From Synechococcales cyanobacterium CNB (GTDB lineage: Bacteria > Planctomycetota > Phycisphaerae > Phycisphaerales > UBA1924), in NCBI GenBank assembly GCA_030263455.1, contig SZOZ01000005.1:186001-250000 (forward strand): DNA of 64,000 nt. The letters are read 5' to 3'. A model generated the notes under the pieces. That model was not told where the DNA came from, made no database searches, and saw nothing but the letters and a program-made list of their open reading frames with translations. The translations under genes and the position numbers were made by a program. Numbering within the stretch: the first letter of the stretch is position 1; every line of letters begins with the position of its first letter. This document shows, one piece after another, positions 1-7,981 of the stretch.

Positions 1-1
1 G

Positions 2-1678
2 AAGGAACGGAGACTCGTAGATACGGCCCGCCGTGTCCAGAGCGCCTTGACGTTGATAACTGAGGCGGCGCGCATGGTAGACGCCGGCCTGCCCACTCGC
101 GCGGAGGAACTTCGCACGCTGCAGAACACCGTGACATCCAATGGCGGATTGCTAGCCGGCTGTGCCGACGCGTTTTTGACCGTACTCGCGAAGAGCCACC
201 CTGAGGCGTCAGTTGTCGCACTCACCGCGGCTTCCAAGGAAGCACGCGTGGCTGCACAGAAAGCAGTGAACGCCGCGAAGGAAGAACACGCAAACTTCAG
301 ACAGCTTCGCGATCACTCAGTCAACCTGGCGCAACAGCTTCGCGACATCGCAGCCCAGATCCTCAAGGACAGTCCTCTATCCGAAGAGTGTCCCCTGTGC
401 CATACTCAGTTCGCCCCGGGAGAATTGGCCAAGCACATGCAGCTTGGCGTGGATCAGCACGTCGAAGCTCGCGGACAGGCTTTGCTGTCGCAGTTGCGGC
501 AGCGCGAAGAGGCACTGCGCGAAGCCATGGTCGTTGAGAATGCGTCAGCGTGGCTCGGGAAGTTCTGCGAGCGGGCAGCGATCGATAGAGAGGTCACTGT
601 CGTGGCCGCACTGTCGAAGATCAATGGAGCACGGCAGGCGCTTGTCGAGGCACAGCAACGACTTGAGGCATTGAATAAGGAACTTGAAGCTCTGGAATCC
701 CAAGGCCTACCCGTTGCCAGGTTGGATCAACTCCTCGCCGGCTTGCGCGAGTCTGGCTACGCTCTGCCCGATTGGACGAAGCAAAATATCGACCAAGTGC
801 GCGCCACGATTGAGCGGGAACAAGCGAACACCGCCAAAGCGCTGGAGAAGGAACGGGCGAATGCCGACACACTTCGGCGAGCACTTGAGGCAAGCTTGGG
901 ATTGCGGGAATCCAATGCAGAGGGCCCGAAGGTAGCCATATCCCAACTCAAGGAGCGCCGCGCGGTTGCAGACAGCCTTCGGGAGAAACTCGGCACTCTG
1001 CTCAAGTCGTTTCCCTGGCCGGGAGACAGACCGCTTTCTGAGCTGGTAGTTGAGACCGATTCAATCCGCAAAGTCGCAGCGGAGTTCCAAGCCGCGGTTG
1101 GCAGGGAGCAGCAGGCGAAGACCATTGTCGCGGACTCCACAAAGCGGAGGGAGCAACTCGCTAAACAACTGGCGGAAGTGAGCCTCCGCATTGAGCGGTT
1201 TGTCAAAGCTGACAAGGCTCTGGAGGTCATCCAGCAGAAGCACTCTCTGACCGGCGCGATGGAAGCGGCGCTCAAGCGGAACCGTGCGCAGATCGAGGCG
1301 ATCTTTGGCCGTATCCACGCGCCCGCAGAGTTCTCAGGACTTGGGGGGCGTCTTTGCACGCTCGTCAGAAAGAATGGAGCAGCCGAGGCTACGCTGAGTG
1401 AGATCAGCACCGGTCAACGCGCCGCCTTTGCCCTGTCGATTTTCTTAGCTCAGAATGCACAGCTTCGAGTGGCCCCGCCTGTGGTTTTGATCGACGACCC
1501 GATCGCCCATGTCGATGATCTGAATGCGCTGTCGTTTCTGGACTACTTGCGCGAGCTTGCTTTAGTGGGCGGTAGACAGATCCTGTTTGCAACTGCAAGC
1601 GAGAAGCTCGCCGCGCTCTTCGAGCGCAAGTTCGATTTCTTAGGAGATGACTTCCGCCGCCATGAACTTCGCCGGTAA
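2..1678 (+). CDS. Rad50/SMC-like ATPase, C-terminal part (partial)
   Basis: The frame is open from base 2, so the gene starts outside the window and the ATP-binding Walker A half is not visible. About 115 codons in, a CPLC motif (from base 389) sits between long heptad-like, Glu/Arg/Gln-rich stretches, as in the zinc hook of Rad50-type coiled-coil ATPases. Near the end an ABC-type signature (STGQRAAFALS, about base 1410) is followed by a Walker B-like segment (VVLIDDP, about base 1485) and a D-loop-like HVDD. These order and spacing features match the C-terminal half of AAA_23/SMC-family DNA-end or structure-processing ATPases. In accessory regions such proteins are often nuclease or defence partners, but the partner would lie upstream and cannot be seen. 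The family assignment is fairly sure; the precise role is unknown. Confidence 0.75.
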   Translation, partial: KERRLVDTARRVQSALTLITEAARMVDAGLPTRAEELRTLQNTVTSNGGLLAGCADAFLTVLAKSHPEASVVALTAASKEARVAAQKAVNAAKEEHANFRQLRDHSVNLAQQLRDIAAQILKDSPLSEECPLCHTQFAPGELAKHMQLGVDQHVEARGQALLSQLRQREEALREAMVVENASAWLGKFCERAAIDREVTVVAALSKINGARQALVEAQQRLEALNKELEALESQGLPVARLDQLLAGLRESGYALPDWTKQNIDQVRATIEREQANTAKALEKERANADTLRRALEASLGLRESNAEGPKVAISQLKERRAVADSLREKLGTLLKSFPWPGDRPLSELVVETDSIRKVAAEFQAAVGREQQAKTIVADSTKRREQLAKQLAEVSLRIERFVKADKALEVIQQKHSLTGAMEAALKRNRAQIEAIFGRIHAPAEFSGLGGRLCTLVRKNGAAEATLSEISTGQRAAFALSIFLAQNAQLRVAPPVVLIDDPIAHVDDLNALSFLDYLRELALVGGRQILFATASEKLAALFERKFDFLGDDFRRHELRR

Positions 1679-2127
1679 GCTTCGCCGTTGTCTTGATGAC
1701 ACGACACTGTGCTCACCACTCGAAAGGCTGATGCCGCGCCAGCGGTGCAGTCATCACACCAGCTTCACCAGCAGCCGGTACATAACAACCAGTTCCATCC
1801 ATGGTATTGCGTCCACTTCCAGAGATGCGTCACAACTCGCGTCAGGCAGTGGGTGCAGACCCACATGACGCTCCTGACCATGAGCACGCCAGCACCGGCC
1901 GCGTGCAATCACTGTGACCTTTCATCGGCGTTGACGTAGCCCGCACGCGATTCTGCTTGTCCTGGCTTTCATCCGCGGCGCTCCCGGCCGTCACCGCTTC
2001 GCTTCCCGCCTCCGAGTCTTGCACGCCTCACGCCGTCGCCGCAGGGCGCCCTGCGGGTGCGCTCCGTCATTCGGCCTGCTCCGCTGACGCGGGACTCTCC
2101 GGCGTGCCGCCGGCCTTCGCGCCGCTT
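1679..2127. other. non-coding stretch after the ATPase gene
   Basis: About 450 bases lie between the ATPase stop and the hairpin before the ArdC-like gene. No reading frame here has a plausible protein sequence. I see no tRNA, insertion-sequence end or clear terminator. It changes from mixed composition to very GC-rich DNA from about base 1970, near where the ArdC leader begins. Confidence 0.5.
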
Positions 2128-2200
2128 GCTCCTTGTCACCCCCGACGTGGTCCCTCGTGCCTGGCGAAGGGACCGCACGTCGCGGGGCCCGACAAGGAGC
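2128..2200 (+). promoter_or_regulatory. long imperfect hairpin enclosing the ArdC ribosome-binding site
   Basis: GCTCCTTGTC at 2128-2137 is the exact reverse complement of GACAAGGAGC at 2191-2200. Further inward, CCCCGACGTG/GTCCCT pairs with AGGGAC/CGCACGTCGCGGGG with small mismatches, leaving a loop of about a dozen bases. The right arm contains AAGGAG (2194-2199), the Shine-Dalgarno sequence for the ATG at 2207. In RNA, this stem would bury the ribosome site. It could act as a translational switch or protein-binding site, or be an inverted repeat used at the DNA level. The pairing is seen directly; regulation is inferred. Confidence 0.7.
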
Positions 2201-2206
2201 AGAACC

Positions 2207-3028
2207 ATGAAAGCCGAACATGCAAAGAAGATCGCCGACCAGGCCCTCGAACAACTCGCCGACGCGCTCGCGCACGGCAAGAGCGAAGCGCTCACCCGCT
2301 ACCTCGCCATGCTGGCCAAGTTCCACAAGTACAGCTTCGGGAACGTGCTGATGATCCTCTCGCAGCGTCCCGATGCCACGCACGTCGCCGGCTTCCACAC
2401 CTGGCGGCAGATGGGCCGCTTCGTCAAGAAGGGCGAGAAGGGCATCGTCATCATCGCCCCGATGCTCATCCGCAAGCGCGACGAGCAGGCCGACGACGGC
2501 GCCGAAGAATCAAAGCCGGTGCTGCGTTTCCGCGGTGTCTACGTCTTCGACGTGTCGCAGACCGACGGCGAGCCGCTGCCCGAGCCGGCGCGCGTCAACG
2601 GCGACCCGCGCCACCACACCGACCGCCTCAAGGCGCTCGTCGGCGAGCGCGGCATCACGCTTGACCACATCGACGTGCCCCACGATGCCCTCGGCGTCTC
2701 TCGCGGCGGCCGCATCAGCATCCGCCCCGACCTGGAGCCGGCCGTCGAGTTCTCCGTCCTCGCGCATGAGCTGGCCCACGAGCTGCTCCACCGGGGCGAG
2801 GACCGCCCGGCCAGCAAAACCGTCCGCGAGACCGAGGCCGAGGCGGTCGCCTTCGTCGTCTGCCAGGCGATCGGCCTGGAGACCGGCACCGCCGCCAGCG
2901 ACTACATCCAGCTCTTCGACGGCAAGGCCGAAACGCTGGCCGCCTCCCTCGACCGCATCCAGAAGACCGCCGCCGAGATCATCGCGGCCGTCCACGGCGC
3001 CGCCGCTGAGCCGGCGGAAGCCGCCTGA
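2207..3028 (+). CDS. ArdC-like antirestriction protein (ssDNA-binding domain plus zincin)
   Basis: 273 aa from the ATG at 2207, chosen because AAGGAG lies 7 nt upstream and the family-like sequence begins there. The N-terminal half contains a YSFGNVLMIL segment and GFHTWRQMGRFVKKGEKG, typical of the ArdC N-terminal domain (DUF1738) that binds single-stranded DNA. The C-terminal half carries a zincin-type HELAH motif inside EFSVLAHELAHELLH and a downstream ETEAEAVAFVV helix that would supply the third metal ligand. ArdC proteins of conjugative plasmids protect incoming DNA from restriction. Finding it next to a type III restriction set and an ATPase remnant suggests a mobile or defence-related region. 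The catalytic residues look intact. Confidence 0.85.
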   Translation: MKAEHAKKIADQALEQLADALAHGKSEALTRYLAMLAKFHKYSFGNVLMILSQRPDATHVAGFHTWRQMGRFVKKGEKGIVIIAPMLIRKRDEQADDGAEESKPVLRFRGVYVFDVSQTDGEPLPEPARVNGDPRHHTDRLKALVGERGITLDHIDVPHDALGVSRGGRISIRPDLEPAVEFSVLAHELAHELLHRGEDRPASKTVRETEAEAVAFVVCQAIGLETGTAASDYIQLFDGKAETLAASLDRIQKTAAEIIAAVHGAAAEPAEAA

Positions 3029-3083
3029 CCCGGCGTCCGCACCCCGGCGGGTGGCCGCCGGGGTGCTCTGCGGGATTGGCTCA

Positions 3084-3114
3084 GGGAGTCGCGCAATAAC
3101 CCAAATCCTGACCC
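3084..3114 (+). repeat. imperfect 30-bp direct repeat, copy 1
   Basis: The segment begins GGGAGTCGCGC and continues with AACCCAA and TCC.GACCC; a near copy lies at 3183-3212, 99 bp further on. A weaker GGGAGAGTCGCGGG echo occurs near 3350. Two good copies are too few for a CRISPR array. They could be iteron-like or regulator-binding sites in the ArdC-helicase intergenic region. Confidence 0.55.
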
Positions 3115-3182
3115 GAATCCGACCGAGGCACGCACCGGAAATGCCGTCTTTTCAGGGAGTTACGGCACGGCCATTTGGGTCG

Positions 3183-3212
3183 GGGAGTCGCGCCAAAACC
3201 CAATTCCGACCC
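3183..3212 (+). repeat. imperfect 30-bp direct repeat, copy 2
   Basis: Matches 3084-3114 at about 25 of 30 positions, sharing GGGAGTCGCGC and AACCCAA.TCC.GACCC. It lies in the 447-bp non-coding stretch 3029-3475, whose only other recognisable content is the promoter/operator at its right end. Confidence 0.55.
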
Positions 3213-3419
3213 AAAACCTCACCTCGATCGACGGCTGCCGATTGCGGAACTGAGTCAGCCGACCCGCAATCCCTCCCGCAATCCGACCCGCGTCCGGCAC
3301 CGGCAAGTGCCCGGATTCGCAGTGTCTTCTCGATGTTCCGATTGCGTGGGAGAGTCGCGGGACGCATCCGGCCAGGCCGTCGCACCGGGTCGCCCGGCCA
3401 CGGCCAGCCAACTCCGGCG

Positions 3420-3448
3420 TTGACATGTCTATCATGCTCCGATAGACA
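3420..3448 (+). promoter_or_regulatory. promoter with overlapping palindromic operator before the helicase operon
   Basis: A perfect -35 box TTGACA (3420-3425) is followed after exactly 17 bp by TAGACA (3443-3448), a weak -10. A perfect inverted repeat, TGTCTATC (3426-3433), 7-bp spacer, GATAGACA (3441-3448), fills the spacer and the -10. A dimeric repressor bound here would block RNA polymerase. The next gene, starting 27 bp downstream at 3476, encodes a winged-helix protein, so autorepression is the simplest reading. Confidence 0.7.
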
Positions 3449-3475
3449 GGTAGCGGCGGTCAGGAGGCCCCGCGG

Positions 3476-3739
3476 ATGCTGTACGAACGATCCCTCGAAA
3501 TTGAACGCCGACTGGAAGCCGTGCTCGGCATGATCCGCAAGGGCAGCTATTCAACGCCGCGCATGGCCGAGGAACTCGGCGTGTCCATCCCGACCGTCTC
3601 GCGCGACGTGACCGCGCTTCGGCAACGTGGCCACGACATCCGGGCCGAGCGGGGACCCAACGGATGGCGGTACGTGCTTGGGCGTGCAAACCACAATCCC
3701 CGCGCCCACGGCGACTCGACGGAGGCGCGCGGCTCATGA
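3476..3739 (+). CDS. small winged-helix (HTH_11/DeoR-type) transcriptional regulator
   Basis: 87 aa from the ATG at 3476, with AGGAGG about 9 nt upstream. Residues about 8-60 form a compact helix-turn-helix unit (GSYSTPRMAEELGVSIPTV) followed by a wing-like RAERGPNGWRYV strand, as in the HTH_11 domain of DeoR- and WYL-type regulators. No WYL or ligand-binding domain follows, so it is a minimal DNA-binding protein. The last codons overlap the helicase start by ATGA (3736-3739), implying translational coupling. It probably binds the palindrome at 3426-3448 and controls the downstream cluster. Confidence 0.8.
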   Translation: MLYERSLEIERRLEAVLGMIRKGSYSTPRMAEELGVSIPTVSRDVTALRQRGHDIRAERGPNGWRYVLGRANHNPRAHGDSTEARGS

Positions 3740-6609
3740 CGGACTATCACGCGAAATACATCGCCCACGAGCTGACACGGCGCTGCGCGTCCGACAGCGT
3801 CGAGAAGCTCACGGCCGTGCTGTCCGACGCGCAGGTGGACCTGAACCCGCACCAGATCGAGGCGGCGCTCTTCGCGTTCCGCAACCCGCTCTCCCGTGGA
3901 GCGATCCTTGCCGACGAGGTCGGTCTCGGCAAGACCATCGAGGCCGGCCTGCTCATCGCGCAGAAGTGGGCCGAACAACGTCGGCGCTTGCTCGTCGTCG
4001 CACCGGCCAACCTCCGCAAGCAGTGGAGCCAGGAGCTTGCTGACAAGTTCTTCCTGCCGTCCGTGATTCTGGAGGCTCGAACGTTCAATGAGTGTGTCCG
4101 CGCCGGGAACCTCAATCCCTTTCGGCAGGATGCCGTCATCGTGTGCTCCTACCAGTTCGCACGAAAGATGGAGCCCTACGTTCGGCAGACGCCTTGGGAT
4201 CTGGTCGTGATCGACGAAGCCCATCGGCTCCGCAACGTGTACAAACCGACCAACAAGATTGCCAACGCCATCAAGCAGTCCGTCGCGCCGTTCCGAAAGG
4301 TGCTGCTCACCGCGACGCCGCTGCAAAACTCGCTGTTGGAACTGTACGGCCTGGTCAGCATCATCGACGAGTACTCCTTCGGAGATATCAAGACGTACCG
4401 ATCGCGCTTCACTCGGCTTGGAAACGACGAGGACTTCAGCGACCTGAAGGAGCGGCTCAAGCCGATTTGCAAGCGCACGCTCCGAAAGCAGGTTCTGGAG
4501 TACGTCAGGTACACCAACCGGCACGCCATCGTGCAGGAGTTCGTGCCCACGCCCGAGGAGCAACGGCTCTATGACCTCGTGACGGAGTACCTCCAGCAGC
4601 CGACGCTCTACGCGCTGCCGGCCAGTCAGCGCTCGCTCATGACGCTCATCTTGCGCAAACTGCTCGCCTCTTCGACCTACGCGATCTCCGACACGCTGAA
4701 CGGTCTCGCGGTCAAGCTGGAGACGGCAGCGCGCGAGGCGGAGGCGATTGATGCGCCGCCTGAGCAACTCATTGACGATTGGGAGGAAATCGACGAGCTC
4801 GCAGACGAGTGGGAGCCAGACGAAGACGAAGGTGAACCGTCGGCGAAACCGGAATACACCCCCGAGCAGCTCGCTGACATGCGCAAGGAGATGGCAAAGC
4901 TCCGAGAGTTTCATGCGCTGGCCAAGTCGATCGCGAAGAACTCCAAGGGGGAGGTGCTGCTCACGGCGCTTCGCCGTGGCTTCGCCGCCGCCGCCAAAGC
5001 CCGCGAAGGCGAATCGGCGATCCAGCAGAAGGCGCTGATCTTCACCGAATCCCGCCGCACCCAGGAATACCTCTTCCGCCTGCTTCAACAGACCGAGTTC
5101 GCCGGAAAGGTCATGGTGTTCAACGGCACCAACAGCGACCCGCAATCGAAGGACATCTACCACCGCTGGCTGGAGCGCCACAAGGGAACCGACCGCGTTT
5201 CCGGCTCGCCGGGGGCGGACATGCGCGCCGCCCTGGTCGAATACTTCCGCGACGAAGCGTCAATCATGATTGCCACCGAAGCGGCCGCCGAGGGCATCAA
5301 CCTCCAGTTCTGCAACCTCGTCGTCAACTACGACCTCCCCTGGAACCCCCAGCGCATCGAGCAGCGCATCGGCCGGTGCCACCGCTACGGCCAGAAGTTC
5401 GACGTGGTCGTCGTCAACTTCCTGAATAAAGCCAACGCCGCCGACCAGCGCGTCTACCAACTGCTCGACGAGAAGTTCCGCCTCTTCAACGGCGTGTTCG
5501 GGGCGAGCGACGAAGTGCTCGGCGCCGTCGAGTCCGGCGTGGACTTCGAGAAACGCATCGCCTCGATCTACCAGAAGTGCCGCACGCCGCAGCAAATCGA
5601 GTTCGAGTTCGACCAACTTCAACAGGAACTTGACGCGGAAATCGCCGCCGGGCAGCAGGATGCCCGCGAGAAACTGCTCGACAACTTTGACCAGGAGGTC
5701 GTCGAGAAGGTCCGCATCCAGTCCACCGGGCTCCTGGACCGTTTCAACGAACGGCTCTGGCTGCTCACTCGCCACCTGCTCAACGGCTTTGCGAAGTTCG
5801 ACGAGAACGAATACAGCTTCTACCTGACGCAGAACCCGTTCGCCGGTGAAGCGATCCACCCCGGCCCCTATCGGCTCGGCAAGCACGTCGAAGACGCCAA
5901 CACCTACCGCGTGGGGCATCCGCTCGCCCAACGAATCCTTGCGCAGGCGAAAGCCCTCTCTGTCGGGCCGGCGGAGGTGACCTTCAACTACACCGAGAGC
6001 GGAAAGAACATCGCCATCCTGGAGCCGCTGGTCGGCGCTGGCGGCTGGCTTTCGTGCTTTCGCCTGACGGTCCAGTCCCTGGATGTGGAAGAGCACGTCA
6101 TGCTCGCCGGAGTGACGGACGCCGGCGGGATCCTGGACGACGCCCAGTGCCGGCGGTTTTTCGATCTGCTCGGTGCCGCGAACGGCCCGATCACGGTCCC
6201 GACTGATGTTCACGCGACACTTTCAGAGGCGTTCAGGCGCCGCCAGAACGAGCTGCTTGCCACGCTGGCAACCAAGAGCGGTCAGTGGTTCGACACGGAG
6301 ATGGACAAGCTCGACCGGTGGGCTGAGGACCGGCGTACGGCGCTCAAGGCCGAACTTGACGAACTGGACGCCAACATCAAGGAGACCAAGAAAGCCGCCC
6401 GGCTCGCCCCCAACCTGCCGGAAAAGCTCGAACTTCAGCGCAAGCTGCGCACCCTCGAAACCAAGCGCGATGAGGCATGGCGCGCTTACGACGCCGCCAG
6501 CCGCGACGTGGATCGGCAGAAGGACGCTCTGCTCGATGAGATCGGCCGTCAATTGGAGCAGAAAACCGAATGCACCGAGTTGTTCACCCTTCGCTGGAGG
6601 GTCGCATGA
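3736..6609 (+). CDS. SNF2-family DEAD/DEAH-box helicase
   Basis: 957 aa from the ATG at 3736, which overlaps the regulator stop as ATGA. Motif I is GLGKT within ADEVGLGKTIEAGL, motif II is DEAH in VVIDEAHRL, motif III is LLTATPLQN, and the C-terminal RecA-like lobe has ATEAAAEGINLQ and QRIEQRIGRCHRYGQ (motif VI). An acidic insertion follows the first lobe (around base 4790-4850). A long charged, coiled C-terminal region (about base 6240-6590) follows the motor. This is the RapA/SNF2-like class found in bacterial defence loci, where it acts as an ATP-driven translocase on double-stranded DNA. It resembles DrmD in general type, but no DISARM partner genes are present. All motor motifs look intact. 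Confidence 0.9.
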   Translation: MTDYHAKYIAHELTRRCASDSVEKLTAVLSDAQVDLNPHQIEAALFAFRNPLSRGAILADEVGLGKTIEAGLLIAQKWAEQRRRLLVVAPANLRKQWSQELADKFFLPSVILEARTFNECVRAGNLNPFRQDAVIVCSYQFARKMEPYVRQTPWDLVVIDEAHRLRNVYKPTNKIANAIKQSVAPFRKVLLTATPLQNSLLELYGLVSIIDEYSFGDIKTYRSRFTRLGNDEDFSDLKERLKPICKRTLRKQVLEYVRYTNRHAIVQEFVPTPEEQRLYDLVTEYLQQPTLYALPASQRSLMTLILRKLLASSTYAISDTLNGLAVKLETAAREAEAIDAPPEQLIDDWEEIDELADEWEPDEDEGEPSAKPEYTPEQLADMRKEMAKLREFHALAKSIAKNSKGEVLLTALRRGFAAAAKAREGESAIQQKALIFTESRRTQEYLFRLLQQTEFAGKVMVFNGTNSDPQSKDIYHRWLERHKGTDRVSGSPGADMRAALVEYFRDEASIMIATEAAAEGINLQFCNLVVNYDLPWNPQRIEQRIGRCHRYGQKFDVVVVNFLNKANAADQRVYQLLDEKFRLFNGVFGASDEVLGAVESGVDFEKRIASIYQKCRTPQQIEFEFDQLQQELDAEIAAGQQDAREKLLDNFDQEVVEKVRIQSTGLLDRFNERLWLLTRHLLNGFAKFDENEYSFYLTQNPFAGEAIHPGPYRLGKHVEDANTYRVGHPLAQRILAQAKALSVGPAEVTFNYTESGKNIAILEPLVGAGGWLSCFRLTVQSLDVEEHVMLAGVTDAGGILDDAQCRRFFDLLGAANGPITVPTDVHATLSEAFRRRQNELLATLATKSGQWFDTEMDKLDRWAEDRRTALKAELDELDANIKETKKAARLAPNLPEKLELQRKLRTLETKRDEAWRAYDAASRDVDRQKDALLDEIGRQLEQKTECTELFTLRWRVA

Positions 6610-6839
6610 GCAAATTCGCAAGGCGAGTCCAGCAGACAAAGGACTTGGCGGACGTGCCACAGTACAAGGAGCTTGTCGCCGACATTCTGGCAATGGTAAA
6701 GAGGAAGCGTAGAGGACTCGCCGCCGGACGGTTGGAGGCATTTGACACACTCGCAGCCGAAAGCGGCCGGCATTCGCCGCCGGCTCGCAAGCGCCGCACA
6801 ACCGCGAAGACGCACTTGATGAAGGGACGCAGGAAATGA
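6606..6839 (+). CDS. small basic protein between helicase and ImmA protease
   Basis: 77 aa from the ATG at 6606, overlapping the helicase stop as ATGA; its own stop overlaps the next ATG the same way (6836-6839). I recognise no domain. The N-terminal part (MSKFARRVQQTKDLADVPQYKELV) could be helical, and the C-terminal third is very rich in Lys and Arg (RKRRTTAKTH and LMKGRRK). The coupling on both sides supports it as a real gene. Its basic tail fits a nucleic-acid-binding accessory or antitoxin-like protein, which is inference only. Confidence 0.65.
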   Translation: MSKFARRVQQTKDLADVPQYKELVADILAMVKRKRRGLAAGRLEAFDTLAAESGRHSPPARKRRTTAKTHLMKGRRK

Positions 6840-7981
6840 CGCGAGTACAGGTCAGACCTGAGCTGATCCAATGGGCCTGCGATCGCGCCGGCTACGGCGC
6901 AGCCGCGCTCTCCAAGCGATTCCCGAAGCTCGAAGCGTGGCAACGGGGTGAGGCCGAACCGACACTCAAGCAATTAGAGACGTTCGCCCTGGCCACGCAC
7001 ACCCCATTCGGATACTTCTTTCTAGCGGAGCCGCCAGTGGAGCAGGTTCCGATCCCGGACTTCCGCACGATCGGCAACGAACTCATTGAGCAGCCCACGC
7101 CGAATCTGCTGGACACGATCTATGTGTGCCAGCAGCGGCAGGAGTGGTATCGCGAATACTGCCGAATGACCGGCGAGCAGCCGCTGCCCTTCATCGGTTC
7201 CGTCAGCCGGACCGATGACGTTGTGGCTACCGCTGAGCGCATTCGCAGCGCCCTCGGATTCAGCATTGAAGAGCGTCGGCAGATTGGAACCTGGACCGAA
7301 GCCCTTCGCCGGTTCATCGAGCAGGCGGACGCGCTCGGCATCCTCGTCATGGTCAACGGCGTCGTCGGCAGCAACAACCGCCGCAAACTCGACCCTGCGG
7401 AGTTCCGGGGCTTTGCACTCTCCGACCCGCTCGCCCCCTTGGTTTTTATAAACGGCGCCGACACCAAGGCAGCGCAGATGTTCACGCTCGCCCACGAGCT
7501 GGTTCACCTGTGGCTTGCCGAAACGGGTCTTTCCGACGTTGGCCCCGTTACCACCCCGTCGCACGACGTGGAAATCTGGTGCAATCGCGTCGCGGCGGAA
7601 TTGCTGGTTCCGCTTACGGCGCTGCGCCGGGAGTATCAGCCTCACGCCAACCTCCAGGAGGAAGTCCCCCGGCTCGCTCGCGCGTTCAAAGTCAGCACGC
7701 TTGTCATCCTGCGGCGCATACACGATGCCGGTGGACTCACTCGCGAACAGCTTTGGGCCGAATACGAGGCCGAACTCTCGCGCTTGCGCCAAATCGCTCG
7801 ATCCAGTGGCGGCGACTTCTACCTCACGACCGCGGCACGCGTCGGCAAGCGATTCGCACGCGCCGTCGTCAGCGCGGCATTGGAAGGCCGCTCGTCCTTC
7901 ACTGAAGCCTTCCGCCTGCTCGGCTTCAAGAAGATGTCCACGTTTCATGAACTGGGCGTGAGCCTGGGGGTGGACGCCTGA
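6836..7981 (+). CDS. HTH plus ImmA/IrrE-type metallopeptidase
   Basis: 381 aa from an ATG overlapping the upstream stop. An N-terminal DNA-binding-like region is visible (AAALSKRFPKLEAWQRGEAEP, then LKQLETFALATHTPFGYFFL), matching the XRE-like domain often fused to COG2856 proteins. The peptidase part carries HELVHLW (HExxH type) and a downstream EIWCNRVAAELLVP helix that provides the third zinc ligand. Such proteins cleave or sense repressors. Paired directly upstream of a DUF4411 gene, this is a recognised toxin-antitoxin-like arrangement, with this protein as regulator or antitoxin. Its stop overlaps the next ATG as ATGATG-type TGATG (7979-7983). Confidence 0.9.
   Translation: MTRVQVRPELIQWACDRAGYGAAALSKRFPKLEAWQRGEAEPTLKQLETFALATHTPFGYFFLAEPPVEQVPIPDFRTIGNELIEQPTPNLLDTIYVCQQRQEWYREYCRMTGEQPLPFIGSVSRTDDVVATAERIRSALGFSIEERRQIGTWTEALRRFIEQADALGILVMVNGVVGSNNRRKLDPAEFRGFALSDPLAPLVFINGADTKAAQMFTLAHELVHLWLAETGLSDVGPVTTPSHDVEIWCNRVAAELLVPLTALRREYQPHANLQEEVPRLARAFKVSTLVILRRIHDAGGLTREQLWAEYEAELSRLRQIARSSGGDFYLTTAARVGKRFARAVVSAALEGRSSFTEAFRLLGFKKMSTFHELGVSLGVDA

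Noticed and set aside
3029-3475. CRISPR array
   Set aside because: Only two imperfect repeats 99 bp apart, no regular spacers and no cas genes.
3736-6609. DISARM system
   Set aside because: The helicase resembles DrmD in type only; no drmA, drmB, drmC or DNA methyltransferase of the DISARM kind is adjacent.
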